64,000 bases of DNA from an uncultured Chryseobacterium sp. (lineage in GTDB: Bacteria; Bacteroidota; Bacteroidia; Flavobacteriales; Weeksellaceae): assembly GCA_913774355.1 (NCBI GenBank), contig CAJYGB010000017.1, forward strand, positions 106,673 through 170,672, given 5' to 3'. The notes below the pieces were generated by a model, which worked only from the letters and a program-made list of their open reading frames with translations, had not been told where the DNA came from and did no database searches. The position numbers and the translations under genes were made by a program. Numbering within the stretch: position 1 is the first letter of the stretch; every line of letters begins with the position of its first letter. Positions 26,015 through 34,394 of the stretch are shown in pieces.

Positions 26015-27676
26015 CTATGCGGTTATGGAATTGTTAATTTCGGTTAAGTTAAGGATTTTATCGGCCCGCTGTGCGCTAGACTCTCTGTGCGTGATGATTA
26101 TAGAGGTAGCATTGCGGATTTTGCGGTCGATATTTTCAAGAATATTCTGTTCCGTTTCCGTATCGAGTGCGGAAAGGGAGTCATCGAAAATGATAATATT
26201 CGGGTCCTTAATCAATGCCCTAGCGATACATATTCTCTGCTTCTGGCCTCCCGAAAGCATGACGCCGCGTTCCCCAACCATCGTCTTGTACTGTTCCTTG
26301 AATCCCACGATGTTCTTGTCCACATCGGCTATTCTGGCATATTCAACCACCTTTTCATGGGAAGGATGGTCGATGGCAAAACCAATATTGTTTTCTATGG
26401 AATCGGAGAAGAGATAACTTTCCTGTGGAATATAGCCGATATAGTTCCTGTAATTTTCCAGATTATGCTCTTTAAGATTTTTACCGTCGATTAAGATTTG
26501 CCCTTCCGTAGGATCAATCAGGCGGCATAAGAGCAGGGCAATGGTAGACTTTCCGCTTCCGGTTTTTCCCATAATCGCCATAGATTCCCCGGCTTTCAGT
26601 GTAAAGCTTAAATTATCAAGTGCCTTAATTCCGGTATTCGGATAGATATAAGAAACATTCCTGAACTCGATGTCTCCTTTGATGCCGTATTTTTCAAAAT
26701 TGGTGTTGACAATCTCTGATTTTTTATCCATAAATTCATTAATCCTTTGCATGGAAGCCTCAGCCCGCTGGTTCACGGAAGTCACCCAACCTACCATGGA
26801 GAAAGGGAAAATAAGGGTGTTGATGTACATGAAAAAGTCGGCAATTTTACCGATGCTAAGCTCTCCGGTAATGTATTTCTGGCCGCCGACCCAGATAATG
26901 GCTACATTCAGCAGACCGATCACAAATAAAATAATCGTAAAGAAATATGCTTCTGTTTTTGCTAAATCCAGAGCTTTGTCCTGGTAATCGGTAACTTTCG
27001 CTCCATAATTTTTCTTAATGTAATTTTCCTTGGCGAAGAACTTCACCACACGGATCCCGGAAAAGCTGTCCTGTACAAAAGTGGAAATCCCCGACTGGCT
27101 TTTTTGCATGATCTTCGACTTTTTATTGATGATCGAGCTTACTTTATAGATGGCAAACGATAGAACCGGAAGCGGCAGCAGGGTCCAGAGCGTCATCGAA
27201 ATATTCGTTTTGAGCATATAAATCGCAGTGATGACGACCAGGACGATAAGGTTGGCTACATACATAACACCCGGCCCAAGATACATCCGTACCGCTACAA
27301 CATCTTCACTCAATCGGTTCATTAAATCTCCGATGGTAGTTTGTTTATAATCGGTTAACGATAAATCCTGATAATGCCGGTAAATTCTGTTTTTCAGTTC
27401 ATATTCGATTCTTCTTGAGGCTACGATAATCGTCTGACGCATCATAAAAGTGAAAAAGCCGGTGAGCAGTGAACAGCCGACAATAATGGCAACATAGATC
27501 AAAACCTGACGGTTGAAGCCAAGGTTTCCGTTTTTTGTAAGCTCGTCCACAGATTTTCCCACGAACTGCACTTTATAAATGTTGAAAAAGTTGCTGGCGA
27601 TGATGAATAATACTCCCCAAAACAACAGGAGTTTGTGTTTAAAGAAGTACGGGTTTAATGTTTTTAGCGCTTTCAT
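26015..27676 (-). CDS. ABC transporter ATP-binding/permease protein (type I exporter)
   Basis: A 553-aa half-transporter with an N-terminal six-helix membrane domain (about 1-310) fused to an ATPase domain. Walker A GKTGSGKST, signature LSGGQKQR and Walker B IIIFDDSLSALD are all intact, with the switch His in ITHRESS. It should work as a homodimer or heterodimer in the inner membrane exporting lipid, peptide or drug substrates, which cannot be predicted. It is divergent from nusB, and its -7 element ends 9 nt before the ATG. Confidence 0.92.
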   Translation of the reverse strand: MKALKTLNPYFFKHKLLLFWGVLFIIASNFFNIYKVQFVGKSVDELTKNGNLGFNRQVLIYVAIIVGCSLLTGFFTFMMRQTIIVASRRIEYELKNRIYRHYQDLSLTDYKQTTIGDLMNRLSEDVVAVRMYLGPGVMYVANLIVLVVITAIYMLKTNISMTLWTLLPLPVLSFAIYKVSSIINKKSKIMQKSQSGISTFVQDSFSGIRVVKFFAKENYIKKNYGAKVTDYQDKALDLAKTEAYFFTIILFVIGLLNVAIIWVGGQKYITGELSIGKIADFFMYINTLIFPFSMVGWVTSVNQRAEASMQRINEFMDKKSEIVNTNFEKYGIKGDIEFRNVSYIYPNTGIKALDNLSFTLKAGESMAIMGKTGSGKSTIALLLCRLIDPTEGQILIDGKNLKEHNLENYRNYIGYIPQESYLFSDSIENNIGFAIDHPSHEKVVEYARIADVDKNIVGFKEQYKTMVGERGVMLSGGQKQRICIARALIKDPNIIIFDDSLSALDTETEQNILENIDRKIRNATSIIITHRESSAQRADKILNLTEINNSITA

Positions 27677-27685
27677 AAAGTTTTA

Positions 27686-27693
27686 CAAAATTA
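27686..27693 (-). promoter_or_regulatory. -7 element of the ABC transporter gene
   Basis: TAATTTTG on the minus strand, 9 nt before ATG 27676, giving an expected leader of only a few nucleotides. Confidence 0.5.
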
Positions 27694-27736
27694 CGAAAAT
27701 GTATCCGACTTCGAATTTCATAAATTTTAAATTTTG

Positions 27737-27744
27737 TATCTTTG
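27737..27744 (+). promoter_or_regulatory. -7 element of nusB
   Basis: TATCTTTG lies 22 bp before ATG 27767. It heads the nusB-DUF1573-yajC operon. Confidence 0.6.
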
Positions 27745-27766
27745 CACCCATAAAAAAGCTCTTTGA

Positions 27767-28672
27767 ATGTTAGGAAGACGACAAATCCGTGAAAAAGTAG
27801 TACAGACTGTGTATTCTTATTACCAGAATCCTGTGAAGTTTGATGTGTTAGAGAAAAACATGTTCGCCGGAATAGAGAAAATCTATCATCTCTATATCTA
27901 TGAACTGAATTTCCTGGTTTCCCTGAAAGAACTGGCCGAAAACCAGATCGAAATCGGTAAAAACAAATATCTGAAAACCGATGCCGATATTAATCCTAAC
28001 CAAAAATTCATCAACAATCAGGTTTTAATTAAATTGGAGGAAAACCCGGAAAGGTTATTTTTCACAGGGCAGCACAAGCAATTGAAGTGGGACCTGCATG
28101 ATGACCTTCTGGTGAAAACATTCCAGAGGATTACGGCAGGCAAGCGTTACCAGGATTTTATGAAGGAGGACGGATATTCTTTTGAAGATGATCAGAAATT
28201 TATCGGAAAATTATTCTTAAGATATATTGCTGAAAATGACGACTTCCACGATTATCTCGGAGACAAGGAACTTTCATGGTATGACGATATCCACATAGCG
28301 AACTCCATGGTACAGAAAACCATCGGTTTCCTGAAAGAAGATGAAGAAAGCCGTACTTTAATTAAAATGATTAAAGATGATGAAGATAAGACTTTCGCCG
28401 TCAAATTACTGAGAAATACTTTGGACAGCTGGGAAAACAACGAAAAGAAACTGGAAGAAAGACTTGAAAACTGGGATCTGGAGAGGGTTTCTTTAATGGA
28501 TAAAGTAATTTTATCAACGGCCATCGCGGAGCTGGACAATTTTCCTTTTACCCCTTCAAGAGTTATTATCAACGAATATATCGAAATTGCAAAAATATTT
28601 GCCACAGACCGTTCTAATATTTTCGTTAACGGTATTCTCGATAAATATTGTAAAGATTTAAATAGAATATAA
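27767..28672 (+). CDS. nusB: Transcription antitermination factor NusB, long Bacteroidota form
   Basis: NusB binds the boxA RNA of rRNA operons with NusE and promotes antitermination. The start RRQIREKVVQTVYSY and the C-terminal half (ERVSLMDKVILSTAIAELDNFPFTPSRVIINEYIEIAKIF) match the family. At 301 aa it is about twice the E. coli length; a long N-terminal/central extension is usual in Bacteroidota. DUF1573 and yajC genes follow 10 bp and 5 bp apart. Confidence 0.92.
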   Translation: MLGRRQIREKVVQTVYSYYQNPVKFDVLEKNMFAGIEKIYHLYIYELNFLVSLKELAENQIEIGKNKYLKTDADINPNQKFINNQVLIKLEENPERLFFTGQHKQLKWDLHDDLLVKTFQRITAGKRYQDFMKEDGYSFEDDQKFIGKLFLRYIAENDDFHDYLGDKELSWYDDIHIANSMVQKTIGFLKEDEESRTLIKMIKDDEDKTFAVKLLRNTLDSWENNEKKLEERLENWDLERVSLMDKVILSTAIAELDNFPFTPSRVIINEYIEIAKIFATDRSNIFVNGILDKYCKDLNRI

Positions 28673-28682
28673 ATATTGAAAT

Positions 28683-29207
28683 ATGAAAAAGACATTATCA
28701 ATCATCGCTTTGTCTGTAATAGCCTTTGGAACGGTTTCCTGCAAAAAGGAAAATAAAGAAACTGCGGCAACGGAAACAGCGGTTGCACCAGCAGATTCCA
28801 GTGCTGTTACAACCCCTGCTCCTATGGGAGATTCAGCTGCTACAGCTCCGGTTTCAGAACAGACTGCTGCTGCTAACCCTGCTTCCAAACAGCCGCTGAC
28901 AACAATAGCTCTTTCCGAAAGTAATTTCGATTTCGGAAAAATTAAAAAAGGAGATAAGGTTCAGCATGTTTATGAAGTTACCAATACGGGTAGCAATCCG
29001 TTGGTTATTTCTGAGGTAAAACCGGGATGCGGATGTACGGCACCTGATTTTACGAAAGAACCGATTATGCCTGGTAAAAAGGGAAAAATCACATTACATT
29101 TCGATTCTACCAACTTCGACGGAAATGTGAGCAAGTTTGCCGATGTATTTGCCAATGTGGAAAAAATGCCTATTAAATTAACGTTCACTGCGAATATTCA
29201 ACCATAA
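28683..29207 (+). CDS. DUF1573 domain lipoprotein
   Basis: A 174-aa lipoprotein with lipobox GTVSC (Cys20), an Ala/Thr/Pro-rich linker (about 25-70), and a C-terminal DUF1573 domain of immunoglobulin-like fold with DFGKIKKGDKVQHVYEVTNTG and the conserved SEVKPGCGCTAPD cysteines. It sits between nusB and yajC, an arrangement that recurs in Flavobacteriales. It is a surface or periplasmic protein of unknown role. Confidence 0.87.
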   Translation: MKKTLSIIALSVIAFGTVSCKKENKETAATETAVAPADSSAVTTPAPMGDSAATAPVSEQTAAANPASKQPLTTIALSESNFDFGKIKKGDKVQHVYEVTNTGSNPLVISEVKPGCGCTAPDFTKEPIMPGKKGKITLHFDSTNFDGNVSKFADVFANVEKMPIKLTFTANIQP

Positions 29208-29212
29208 AGATC

Positions 29213-29596
29213 ATGAATCTACTATCAATATTTTTACAGGCTCCTGCCCAGGGAGGAAATTCTATGATGCTGATCATGATGGGAGTAATGTTTGTCGGAT
29301 TTTATTTCCTAATGATCAGACCGCAGATGAAGAAGCAGAAACAGGAAAAAAACTTTCAGGAAAGCCTTAAAGTAGGAACCAGGGTAGTGCTTACTTCCGG
29401 TCTTCACGGAAGAATCGCGCAGGTTCAGGATGACGGTTTTGTGATCGAAACGTTATCAGGTAAACTGAAATTTGAGAAAGCTGCCGTTTCCAGAGAATTT
29501 ACGGAAAACCGTTTCGGAGATAAGGCAAAAACTGCTGAAAAAGCGGCAGAGAAAAAAGAAGCGGAGAAAAAAGAAATCGACCTCGAGAAAAAATAA
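29213..29596 (+). CDS. yajC: Preprotein translocase subunit YajC
   Basis: A 127-aa Sec accessory protein associated with SecDF. It has one membrane helix (MMLIMMGVMFVGFYFLMIRP, about 18-37), then QMKKQKQEKNFQESLKVGTRVVLTSGLHGRI, the YajC signature. The C-terminal tail is a Lys/Glu/Ala-rich helix longer than in E. coli. It is the last gene of the nusB operon, followed by an unusually strong terminator hairpin. Confidence 0.93.
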   Translation: MNLLSIFLQAPAQGGNSMMLIMMGVMFVGFYFLMIRPQMKKQKQEKNFQESLKVGTRVVLTSGLHGRIAQVQDDGFVIETLSGKLKFEKAAVSREFTENRFGDKAKTAEKAAEKKEAEKKEIDLEKK

Positions 29597-29616
29597 TTTC
29601 CCGTTTTAAGATATCC

Positions 29617-29657
29617 GTTTCGGCGGGGTAAGCTTTGCTTACCCCGCCGAAACTTTT
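29617..29657 (+). terminator. Very strong GC-rich hairpin terminator after yajC
   Basis: A perfect 17-bp inverted repeat (29617-29633 and 29637-29653) has a 3-nt TTT loop and a core of CGGCGGGG, followed by a short TTTT. It is far more stable and GC-rich than other terminators here. Confidence 0.75.
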
Positions 29658-29753
29658 ACAGGCATTCCATAGCAGTGCTCAGAGATACATCTTCTTTATA
29701 ATCTAAGTGCATTTATTAATGAGAAACATTCGTGAGGTTAGTGTTTAAACAAA

Positions 29754-29761
29754 TATCTTTG
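29754..29761 (+). promoter_or_regulatory. -7 element of the SDR gene, 5 bp before the ATG
   Basis: TATCTTTG, then CCATC, then ATG (29767). The spacing is identical to that at bshB1 and implies a leaderless transcript. Confidence 0.65.
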
Positions 29762-29766
29762 CCATC

Positions 29767-30498
29767 ATGAATCAAAACACAAACAAGACCGTTCTCATTC
29801 TTGGTGCCAATTCCGATGTGGCCAAGCAATCTATTAAACTATATTTTGAAAAAGGCTTTTCAGTGATCGCTGCTTCCAGGAATACAGCTTCTCTGGAAGA
29901 ATTTGTATCAGTAAACAATTTAGGTTCAAAAGTCAGTATTTTATCTTTTGATGCTGTAGATTTTGATTCCCACAGGAAATTTTATAACGAACTGCCGGCA
30001 AAGCCCCATATTGTCGTATATGCCGCAGGCTTTTTGGTGGATAATGAAAAGGCTTTAAAAGATTTCCAGGACACCCGACAGATGATGATGGTGAATTACA
30101 TGGGGGCGGTTTCCATTCTGAATATCATAGCGACGGATGAAAACAATGAGAATTTAGAAAGAATTATCGGATTGTCTTCGCTTTCCGGGGTTCGCGGCCG
30201 GAAAAGCAATTTCGTTTACGGAAGTACAAAGGCAGCATTTACCACTTATCTTGCCGGATTAAGACAGGAGCTTGCTTCAAGAAATATTAAAGTGAATGCT
30301 TTGGTCATCGGCTACATCCGCACCAAAATCAACAAAGGCCTCCAACTGAATGAGTCGCTGATCATGAAGCCGGATTACGTCGCAAAATTCATTGTTAATG
30401 CCGGGAATTCCTTTACCATCGTTCCGGACTTCAAGTGGAAAATGATTTACCTGATTCTGAAACTGCTGCCGGAAAGCCTGGTGGCGAAACTGCCATAA
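29767..30498 (+). CDS. SDR family oxidoreductase
   Basis: A 243-aa short-chain dehydrogenase/reductase. The Rossmann nucleotide-binding motif is the variant ILGANSDVA (residues 11-19), resembling the polysaccharide/decaprenyl-ribose-type SDRs. AAG is at 86-88, catalytic Asn110, a Ser in GLSSLSG (about 137-140), Tyr151 and Lys155 in YGSTK. It uses NAD(P)H; the substrate is unknown. An unknown gene follows after 5 bp. Confidence 0.87.
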   Translation: MNQNTNKTVLILGANSDVAKQSIKLYFEKGFSVIAASRNTASLEEFVSVNNLGSKVSILSFDAVDFDSHRKFYNELPAKPHIVVYAAGFLVDNEKALKDFQDTRQMMMVNYMGAVSILNIIATDENNENLERIIGLSSLSGVRGRKSNFVYGSTKAAFTTYLAGLRQELASRNIKVNALVIGYIRTKINKGLQLNESLIMKPDYVAKFIVNAGNSFTIVPDFKWKMIYLILKLLPESLVAKLP

Positions 30499-30503
30499 AT
30501 TCA

Positions 30504-30968
30504 ATGATGAAAGATGAACTTTTACAGGTAAAGAATTATATTGACGAGATCGATATTCATGGTACTTCAGAGAATTTCGAATATGACTTTTGCCCTTTTT
30601 TACAGAATATCCTGGATACTTTTACCACAAAGCAACAGGAAGATTTTATAAAAGAAATATTTAAGAGCGGAGATCCTTATCTTTATTTCATAGCCAGATT
30701 TTTAGATTTTACAGATTATGATTTGAAAGGCAGATATGAATCTTCTTACGTTTTCTGCGAGTGCTTTTCAAAAATTGAAAGGGTAGAATATTTGGAATGT
30801 TTATATGACAATCTGGAATTACATCTGATGCAAAGAAAATTTTTTAAAAATAGTTTAATCCTGCCTCTTGAAGATATCGTTAACAATCTGTATCTGCTGA
30901 TTAATCATCTCAAAGATGAAAACAGCATTGATCATTGCCTGAAAATTATCGATAATCTTGATGATTAA
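30504..30968 (+). CDS. Hypothetical acidic helical protein
   Basis: A 154-aa protein starting at ATG 30504 (a longer reading from 30435 would overlap the SDR gene by 64 bp and is unlikely). It is acidic, Leu/Phe/Tyr rich and predicted alpha-helical, without signal peptide. Composition and size resemble small immunity or HEAT-like proteins, but I recognise no family. It is more AT-rich than its neighbours and ends convergent with ligD, 2 bp from its stop codon. Confidence 0.65.
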   Translation: MMKDELLQVKNYIDEIDIHGTSENFEYDFCPFLQNILDTFTTKQQEDFIKEIFKSGDPYLYFIARFLDFTDYDLKGRYESSYVFCECFSKIERVEYLECLYDNLELHLMQRKFFKNSLILPLEDIVNNLYLLINHLKDENSIDHCLKIIDNLDD

Positions 30969-30970
30969 TT

Positions 30971-32890
30971 TTATTCTGTATCTCCTAACAGCTCCAAAGC
31001 TTTCATCATATCAATTCCCTTACCTAAGACCGGTTTGAATAAATCCCCTTTTGCCTCAATTCTTTCCAGTGCATTATGAATATTGAAGTCTGTTGGTTTT
31101 AAGCCTTTTTTCAGTTCATTCCATTCCAAGGGCATGGAAACAGATGCGCCTTCTTTTGGCCGGATGCTGTAGGCACTTGCCAAAGTCTGCCCGCTCCGGT
31201 TTTGTAAATAATCAAGGTAGATCTTTTTATCGTCCCGCTTCTGCAGGCTTCTTTCCAGCGTAGTGATTTCCGGAAGTCTGTCATGCACCTGTTTCATCAG
31301 GATATGGGCAAAATCTTTTACCTGGTCGAAATCATATTTTCCGCCCATTGGAATATACACGTGAATTCCCGTACTGCCCGAGGTTTTGCAGTAGCCCTCG
31401 ATCTTAACGGTTTTCAGGACTTCATTTACCTGTAGGGCGGTTTCAATCACATCGTCAAATGTATTTTTCTTGGAAGGATCGAGATCAAGCACCAGAAAAT
31501 CGGGATGTTCCAAATCGGGGAGGGAAGCATTCCACGGATTCATGTCGATACAGCCCAGATTATTCAAATAAGCCAAAGTAGCCTTGTCGTTACAGTAAAT
31601 ATAATCGATGTCCTTATCGTTGGATTCGGAATACACCTGCGTGGTTTTGATCCAGTCGGGGATGTTGTCCCCGGCCTCTTTCTGGTAAAAATTCTGCTCT
31701 TCAATTCCATTAGGAAAACGGTTTAAAGAAAGCGGACGGTTTTTAAGATGTGGCAGGATATAATCGGCAACCGACTGGTAATATTCAATCACTTCACCTT
31801 TGGTGATGCCATCCTTTGGAAAATAGATCTTATCCTGGTTGGTCAGTTTTACTTTATGGCGGTTTAAGGTAATTTCTTTTTCGTTTTCAGAAGGTTTTGT
31901 ATTTTTCGGGGCGGTGGTTTTCATATTGATGATGTTTGAAGTCTCTTTTAATTCTCTGGCAGGGCGTTTCATTTCTTCGGATTCTTTGTCTTCACGGATG
32001 GCCATAAAAACGGGATGCCGGAAAATGCCGTCTTTGGTAATTTCGGAATATTTAATTTCACAGACAATTTCAGGTTTTGTCCAGGTAACGGGCATATTGG
32101 TTTTCGGGGCTTTCTCGAAAGGTGATGTCTTGGTTGTGATTTTCTCCAGTCTTTCCAGGATTTCATGGATCCGTTCACGGTTGAATCCGGTTCCGGTATG
32201 GCCGCAGTAGATCAGCTTTGCGTCCACGTATTTCCCTAAAATCAGGGCTCCGAAACCTTCACGTGATCCGCGTGGTTCCGTAAACCCACAGATGATCGCT
32301 TCTTCGGTATTGTTGAATTTGATCTTCAGCCAGTCATTAGTACGATGATTTTCAGTATAGGGGCTGTTTGCCTTTTTGGCGATCATGCCTTCCAGCTTCA
32401 TTTTCCGCATCTGGCTGAAAAAGTCGATGCCTTTTTCCGGGATATGGTCGCAGTATTTGATAACTTCCGTTTCCACCAAAGCTTCTTTCAACAACTCTTT
32501 TCGCTGGATAAGCGGCAGTTCTTTCGTAGAATGACCGTTCAGCCACAAAATATCAAAAATCTGATAGGTTAAAGCTAAATCCGGATTCTCCCCGATCTGT
32601 TGTAAAAGCTGAAAATTAGGCCGTCCGTTTTCATCATAAGCCACAATTTCGCCATCTAGGATCATATGGTGAACCTGATTCTTAAAATCACGCGATACTT
32701 TTTCAAACTTAGATAAAAAAGAGATGCCGTTGCGGGAGTAGAAGAGGGGCTCTTCTTTGCTGAGGTCGGCGACAGCGCGGTAGCCATCCCATTTTATTTC
32801 GAAAATCCAATTTGGATCATCAAACGCTTCATCAGTAAGTTTAGCGAGCATCGGCTTAATATAGTTTTCAATCTTTTTTTCGCCGGCCAA
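30971..32890 (-). CDS. ligD: DNA ligase D, ligase and polymerase domains (3' part of a split ligD)
   Basis: Contains the ATP-dependent ligase domain (KWDG nucleotidyl-transfer motif, Lys at about residue 29 of this frame; ICGFTEPRG and DGIFRHPVFMAIRED later) and the primase-polymerase domain (FPKDGITKGEVIEYY, DLDPSKKN). The polymerase module fills ends during non-homologous end joining and the ligase seals them. The reading frame has no ATG near its beginning (first candidate is TTG 32890). Upstream it is open and encodes KKRQKSTLATEPKPDF-type linker sequence back to the A9 run at 32958-32966, where it joins the phosphoesterase frame by -1. So this is the continuation of the upstream gene, not an independent one. 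Confidence 0.88.
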   Translation of the reverse strand: MAGEKKIENYIKPMLAKLTDEAFDDPNWIFEIKWDGYRAVADLSKEEPLFYSRNGISFLSKFEKVSRDFKNQVHHMILDGEIVAYDENGRPNFQLLQQIGENPDLALTYQIFDILWLNGHSTKELPLIQRKELLKEALVETEVIKYCDHIPEKGIDFFSQMRKMKLEGMIAKKANSPYTENHRTNDWLKIKFNNTEEAIICGFTEPRGSREGFGALILGKYVDAKLIYCGHTGTGFNRERIHEILERLEKITTKTSPFEKAPKTNMPVTWTKPEIVCEIKYSEITKDGIFRHPVFMAIREDKESEEMKRPARELKETSNIINMKTTAPKNTKPSENEKEITLNRHKVKLTNQDKIYFPKDGITKGEVIEYYQSVADYILPHLKNRPLSLNRFPNGIEEQNFYQKEAGDNIPDWIKTTQVYSESNDKDIDYIYCNDKATLAYLNNLGCIDMNPWNASLPDLEHPDFLVLDLDPSKKNTFDDVIETALQVNEVLKTVKIEGYCKTSGSTGIHVYIPMGGKYDFDQVKDFAHILMKQVHDRLPEITTLERSLQKRDDKKIYLDYLQNRSGQTLASAYSIRPKEGASVSMPLEWNELKKGLKPTDFNIHNALERIEAKGDLFKPVLGKGIDMMKALELLGDTE

Positions 32891-32928
32891 AGAATTGAAG
32901 TGCTGGAAATCAGGTTTCGGTTCAGTAG

Positions 32929-33531
32929 CTAATGTGCTTTTTTGCCGCTTTTTGGGCTTTTTTTTTCCTCTAAAAATTTCGTTACTTCAGAACTTTTGGA
33001 AATATGGTCTTCCGAATCATAATCCTCTTCTGCAAAATCATCTTTATGTTTGATGAGTAACCAGGAGTTCTCTTCGTTATTTTTCATTTTAACCAATGCA
33101 AATTCGCCTTTCAATTTTTTTCCGTGAAGAATAAATTTCAGAGATCCTGCTTTTAATTCTTTCAGCAATTCTTTTTCGTCGGATAAATTGGAATGGTTAT
33201 CCAAAGGGTCATAAGTGCCGCTGTCCCAGATTTCCACCTGTCCGGCTCCGTAGTTGCATTCCGGAATATTCCCTTCAAAATCTTTATAATCATACGGGTG
33301 ATCCTCCACCATCATGGCAAGCCGTTTGTCTTTCGGATTGAGTGAAGGTCCTTTCGGTACGGCCCAGCTTTTCAGCACGCCATCCATTTCCAGGCGGAAA
33401 TCATAATGCAGCCGGGATGCGGCATGCCTTTGGATCACAAAAATAAGCTTGTCTTTGCTCTTTTTCGTCTTGCCTTCCGGTTCGCTGGTTTCATCGAACT
33501 TTCGCTTTGAATTGTAATCTTTAAGTGCCAT
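32929..33531 (-). CDS. ligD: DNA ligase D, 3'-phosphoesterase domain (5' part of a split ligD)
   Basis: A 200-aa reading frame with the LigD 3'-phosphoesterase domain: FVIQRHAASRLHYDFRLEMDG, then SWAVPKGPSLNP, VEDHPYDYKDFEG and GAGQVEIWDSGTY. This module trims 3'-phosphates and ribonucleotides. The frame ends at TAG 32929, just after the A9 run. In most Bacteroidota LigD proteins this domain is fused to ligase and polymerase domains. The ATG overlaps the ku stop codon (TGATG), so translation is coupled. Confidence 0.88.
   Translation of the reverse strand: MALKDYNSKRKFDETSEPEGKTKKSKDKLIFVIQRHAASRLHYDFRLEMDGVLKSWAVPKGPSLNPKDKRLAMMVEDHPYDYKDFEGNIPECNYGAGQVEIWDSGTYDPLDNHSNLSDEKELLKELKAGSLKFILHGKKLKGEFALVKMKNNEENSWLLIKHKDDFAEEDYDSEDHISKSSEVTKFLEEKKSPKSGKKAH
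32958..32966 (-). other. A9 slippery run at the ligD frame break
   Basis: On the minus strand GGA is followed by AAAAAAAA and then GCC, a run of nine A. In the phosphoesterase frame this reads GAA AAA AAA AGC, giving a canonical X XXX XXX slippery heptamer. A -1 shift, or one extra A in DNA or RNA, joins the phosphoesterase and ligase frames without any stop codon. Confidence 0.8.
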
Positions 33532-34316
33532 CAGGATGCATTTTTGGATTTGGGATTCTGTAAACTGGCTTTTAATTGAGCCATTAGATCGATCACTTTA
33601 CCTTCTTGAGCAGGCTCCGCTTTTTTGGCTTTTATGGTTTTACCTTTCGCTTTCTGGTTGATGATCTTCATTAAAGATTCGGAATAGGTATCTTTATACA
33701 TTTCAGGATCGAATTCCTGTGAAAGCTGTTCGATCAGGCTGACGGCCATTTTCAGTTCGGCCGGCTTCGGCGGTTTTTTAGCCGGGATTTTCAGGTCACT
33801 ATAATCCCTGATTTCCTGGGCAAATCTTAAACGGTTTAAAACCAGTACTTCATCATTATACGGCCGGATCATTCCGATAGCCTCGCTTTCTCGCAGAACG
33901 AAGGTTCCTACGCCTACCATTTCAGTTTTAGCCAGTGCTTTCAGAAGAAGTCGATAGGCATTTTCACCGTTTTTCTGCGGTTCGAGATAATAAGGATTTT
34001 CAAAATAAACCGAATCCACTTCATCTTCCTTTACAAACTGGTCGATCGAAAGGATCTTGGACTTTTCAGGACTTGCAGCCTCGTAATCTTCTTCATCAAG
34101 AATGATGTATTTGTCGTCCATGAGATAGCCTTTTACAATATTTTCCCACTTCACCTCTTTGCCGGTGTTTTCATTCACCCTTTTAAATCGGATATTTGAG
34201 AAATCGGACTTATCGAGCATGTCCAGATCCAGTTTGGTCGTCTCGGTAGCGGAATATATTTTTACAGGGATATTGACCAGTCCAAAGCCAATGGCGCCGT
34301 TCCAGATTGCTTTCAT
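33531..34316 (-). CDS. ku: Non-homologous end joining protein Ku
   Basis: A 261-aa prokaryotic Ku homodimer subunit that encircles double-strand DNA ends and recruits LigD. It starts MKAIWNGAIGFGLVNIPVKIYSAT, the typical Ku core; EVKWENIVKGY and MIRPYNDEVLVLNRLRFAQEIRD are further family blocks. The C-terminal tail is Lys-rich. The frame extends 11 codons upstream to 34349, but ATG 34316 begins at the conserved core. It overlaps the ligD 5' part by one base. Confidence 0.93.
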   Translation of the reverse strand: MKAIWNGAIGFGLVNIPVKIYSATETTKLDLDMLDKSDFSNIRFKRVNENTGKEVKWENIVKGYLMDDKYIILDEEDYEAASPEKSKILSIDQFVKEDEVDSVYFENPYYLEPQKNGENAYRLLLKALAKTEMVGVGTFVLRESEAIGMIRPYNDEVLVLNRLRFAQEIRDYSDLKIPAKKPPKPAELKMAVSLIEQLSQEFDPEMYKDTYSESLMKIINQKAKGKTIKAKKAEPAQEGKVIDLMAQLKASLQNPKSKNAS

Positions 34317-34394
34317 TGTACTGTAATTTGCTATGAAAAGTACAATCATTGTGCCGCGTAATGGCTTATTTATCTGTGTGGTATGTCGGTTTTA

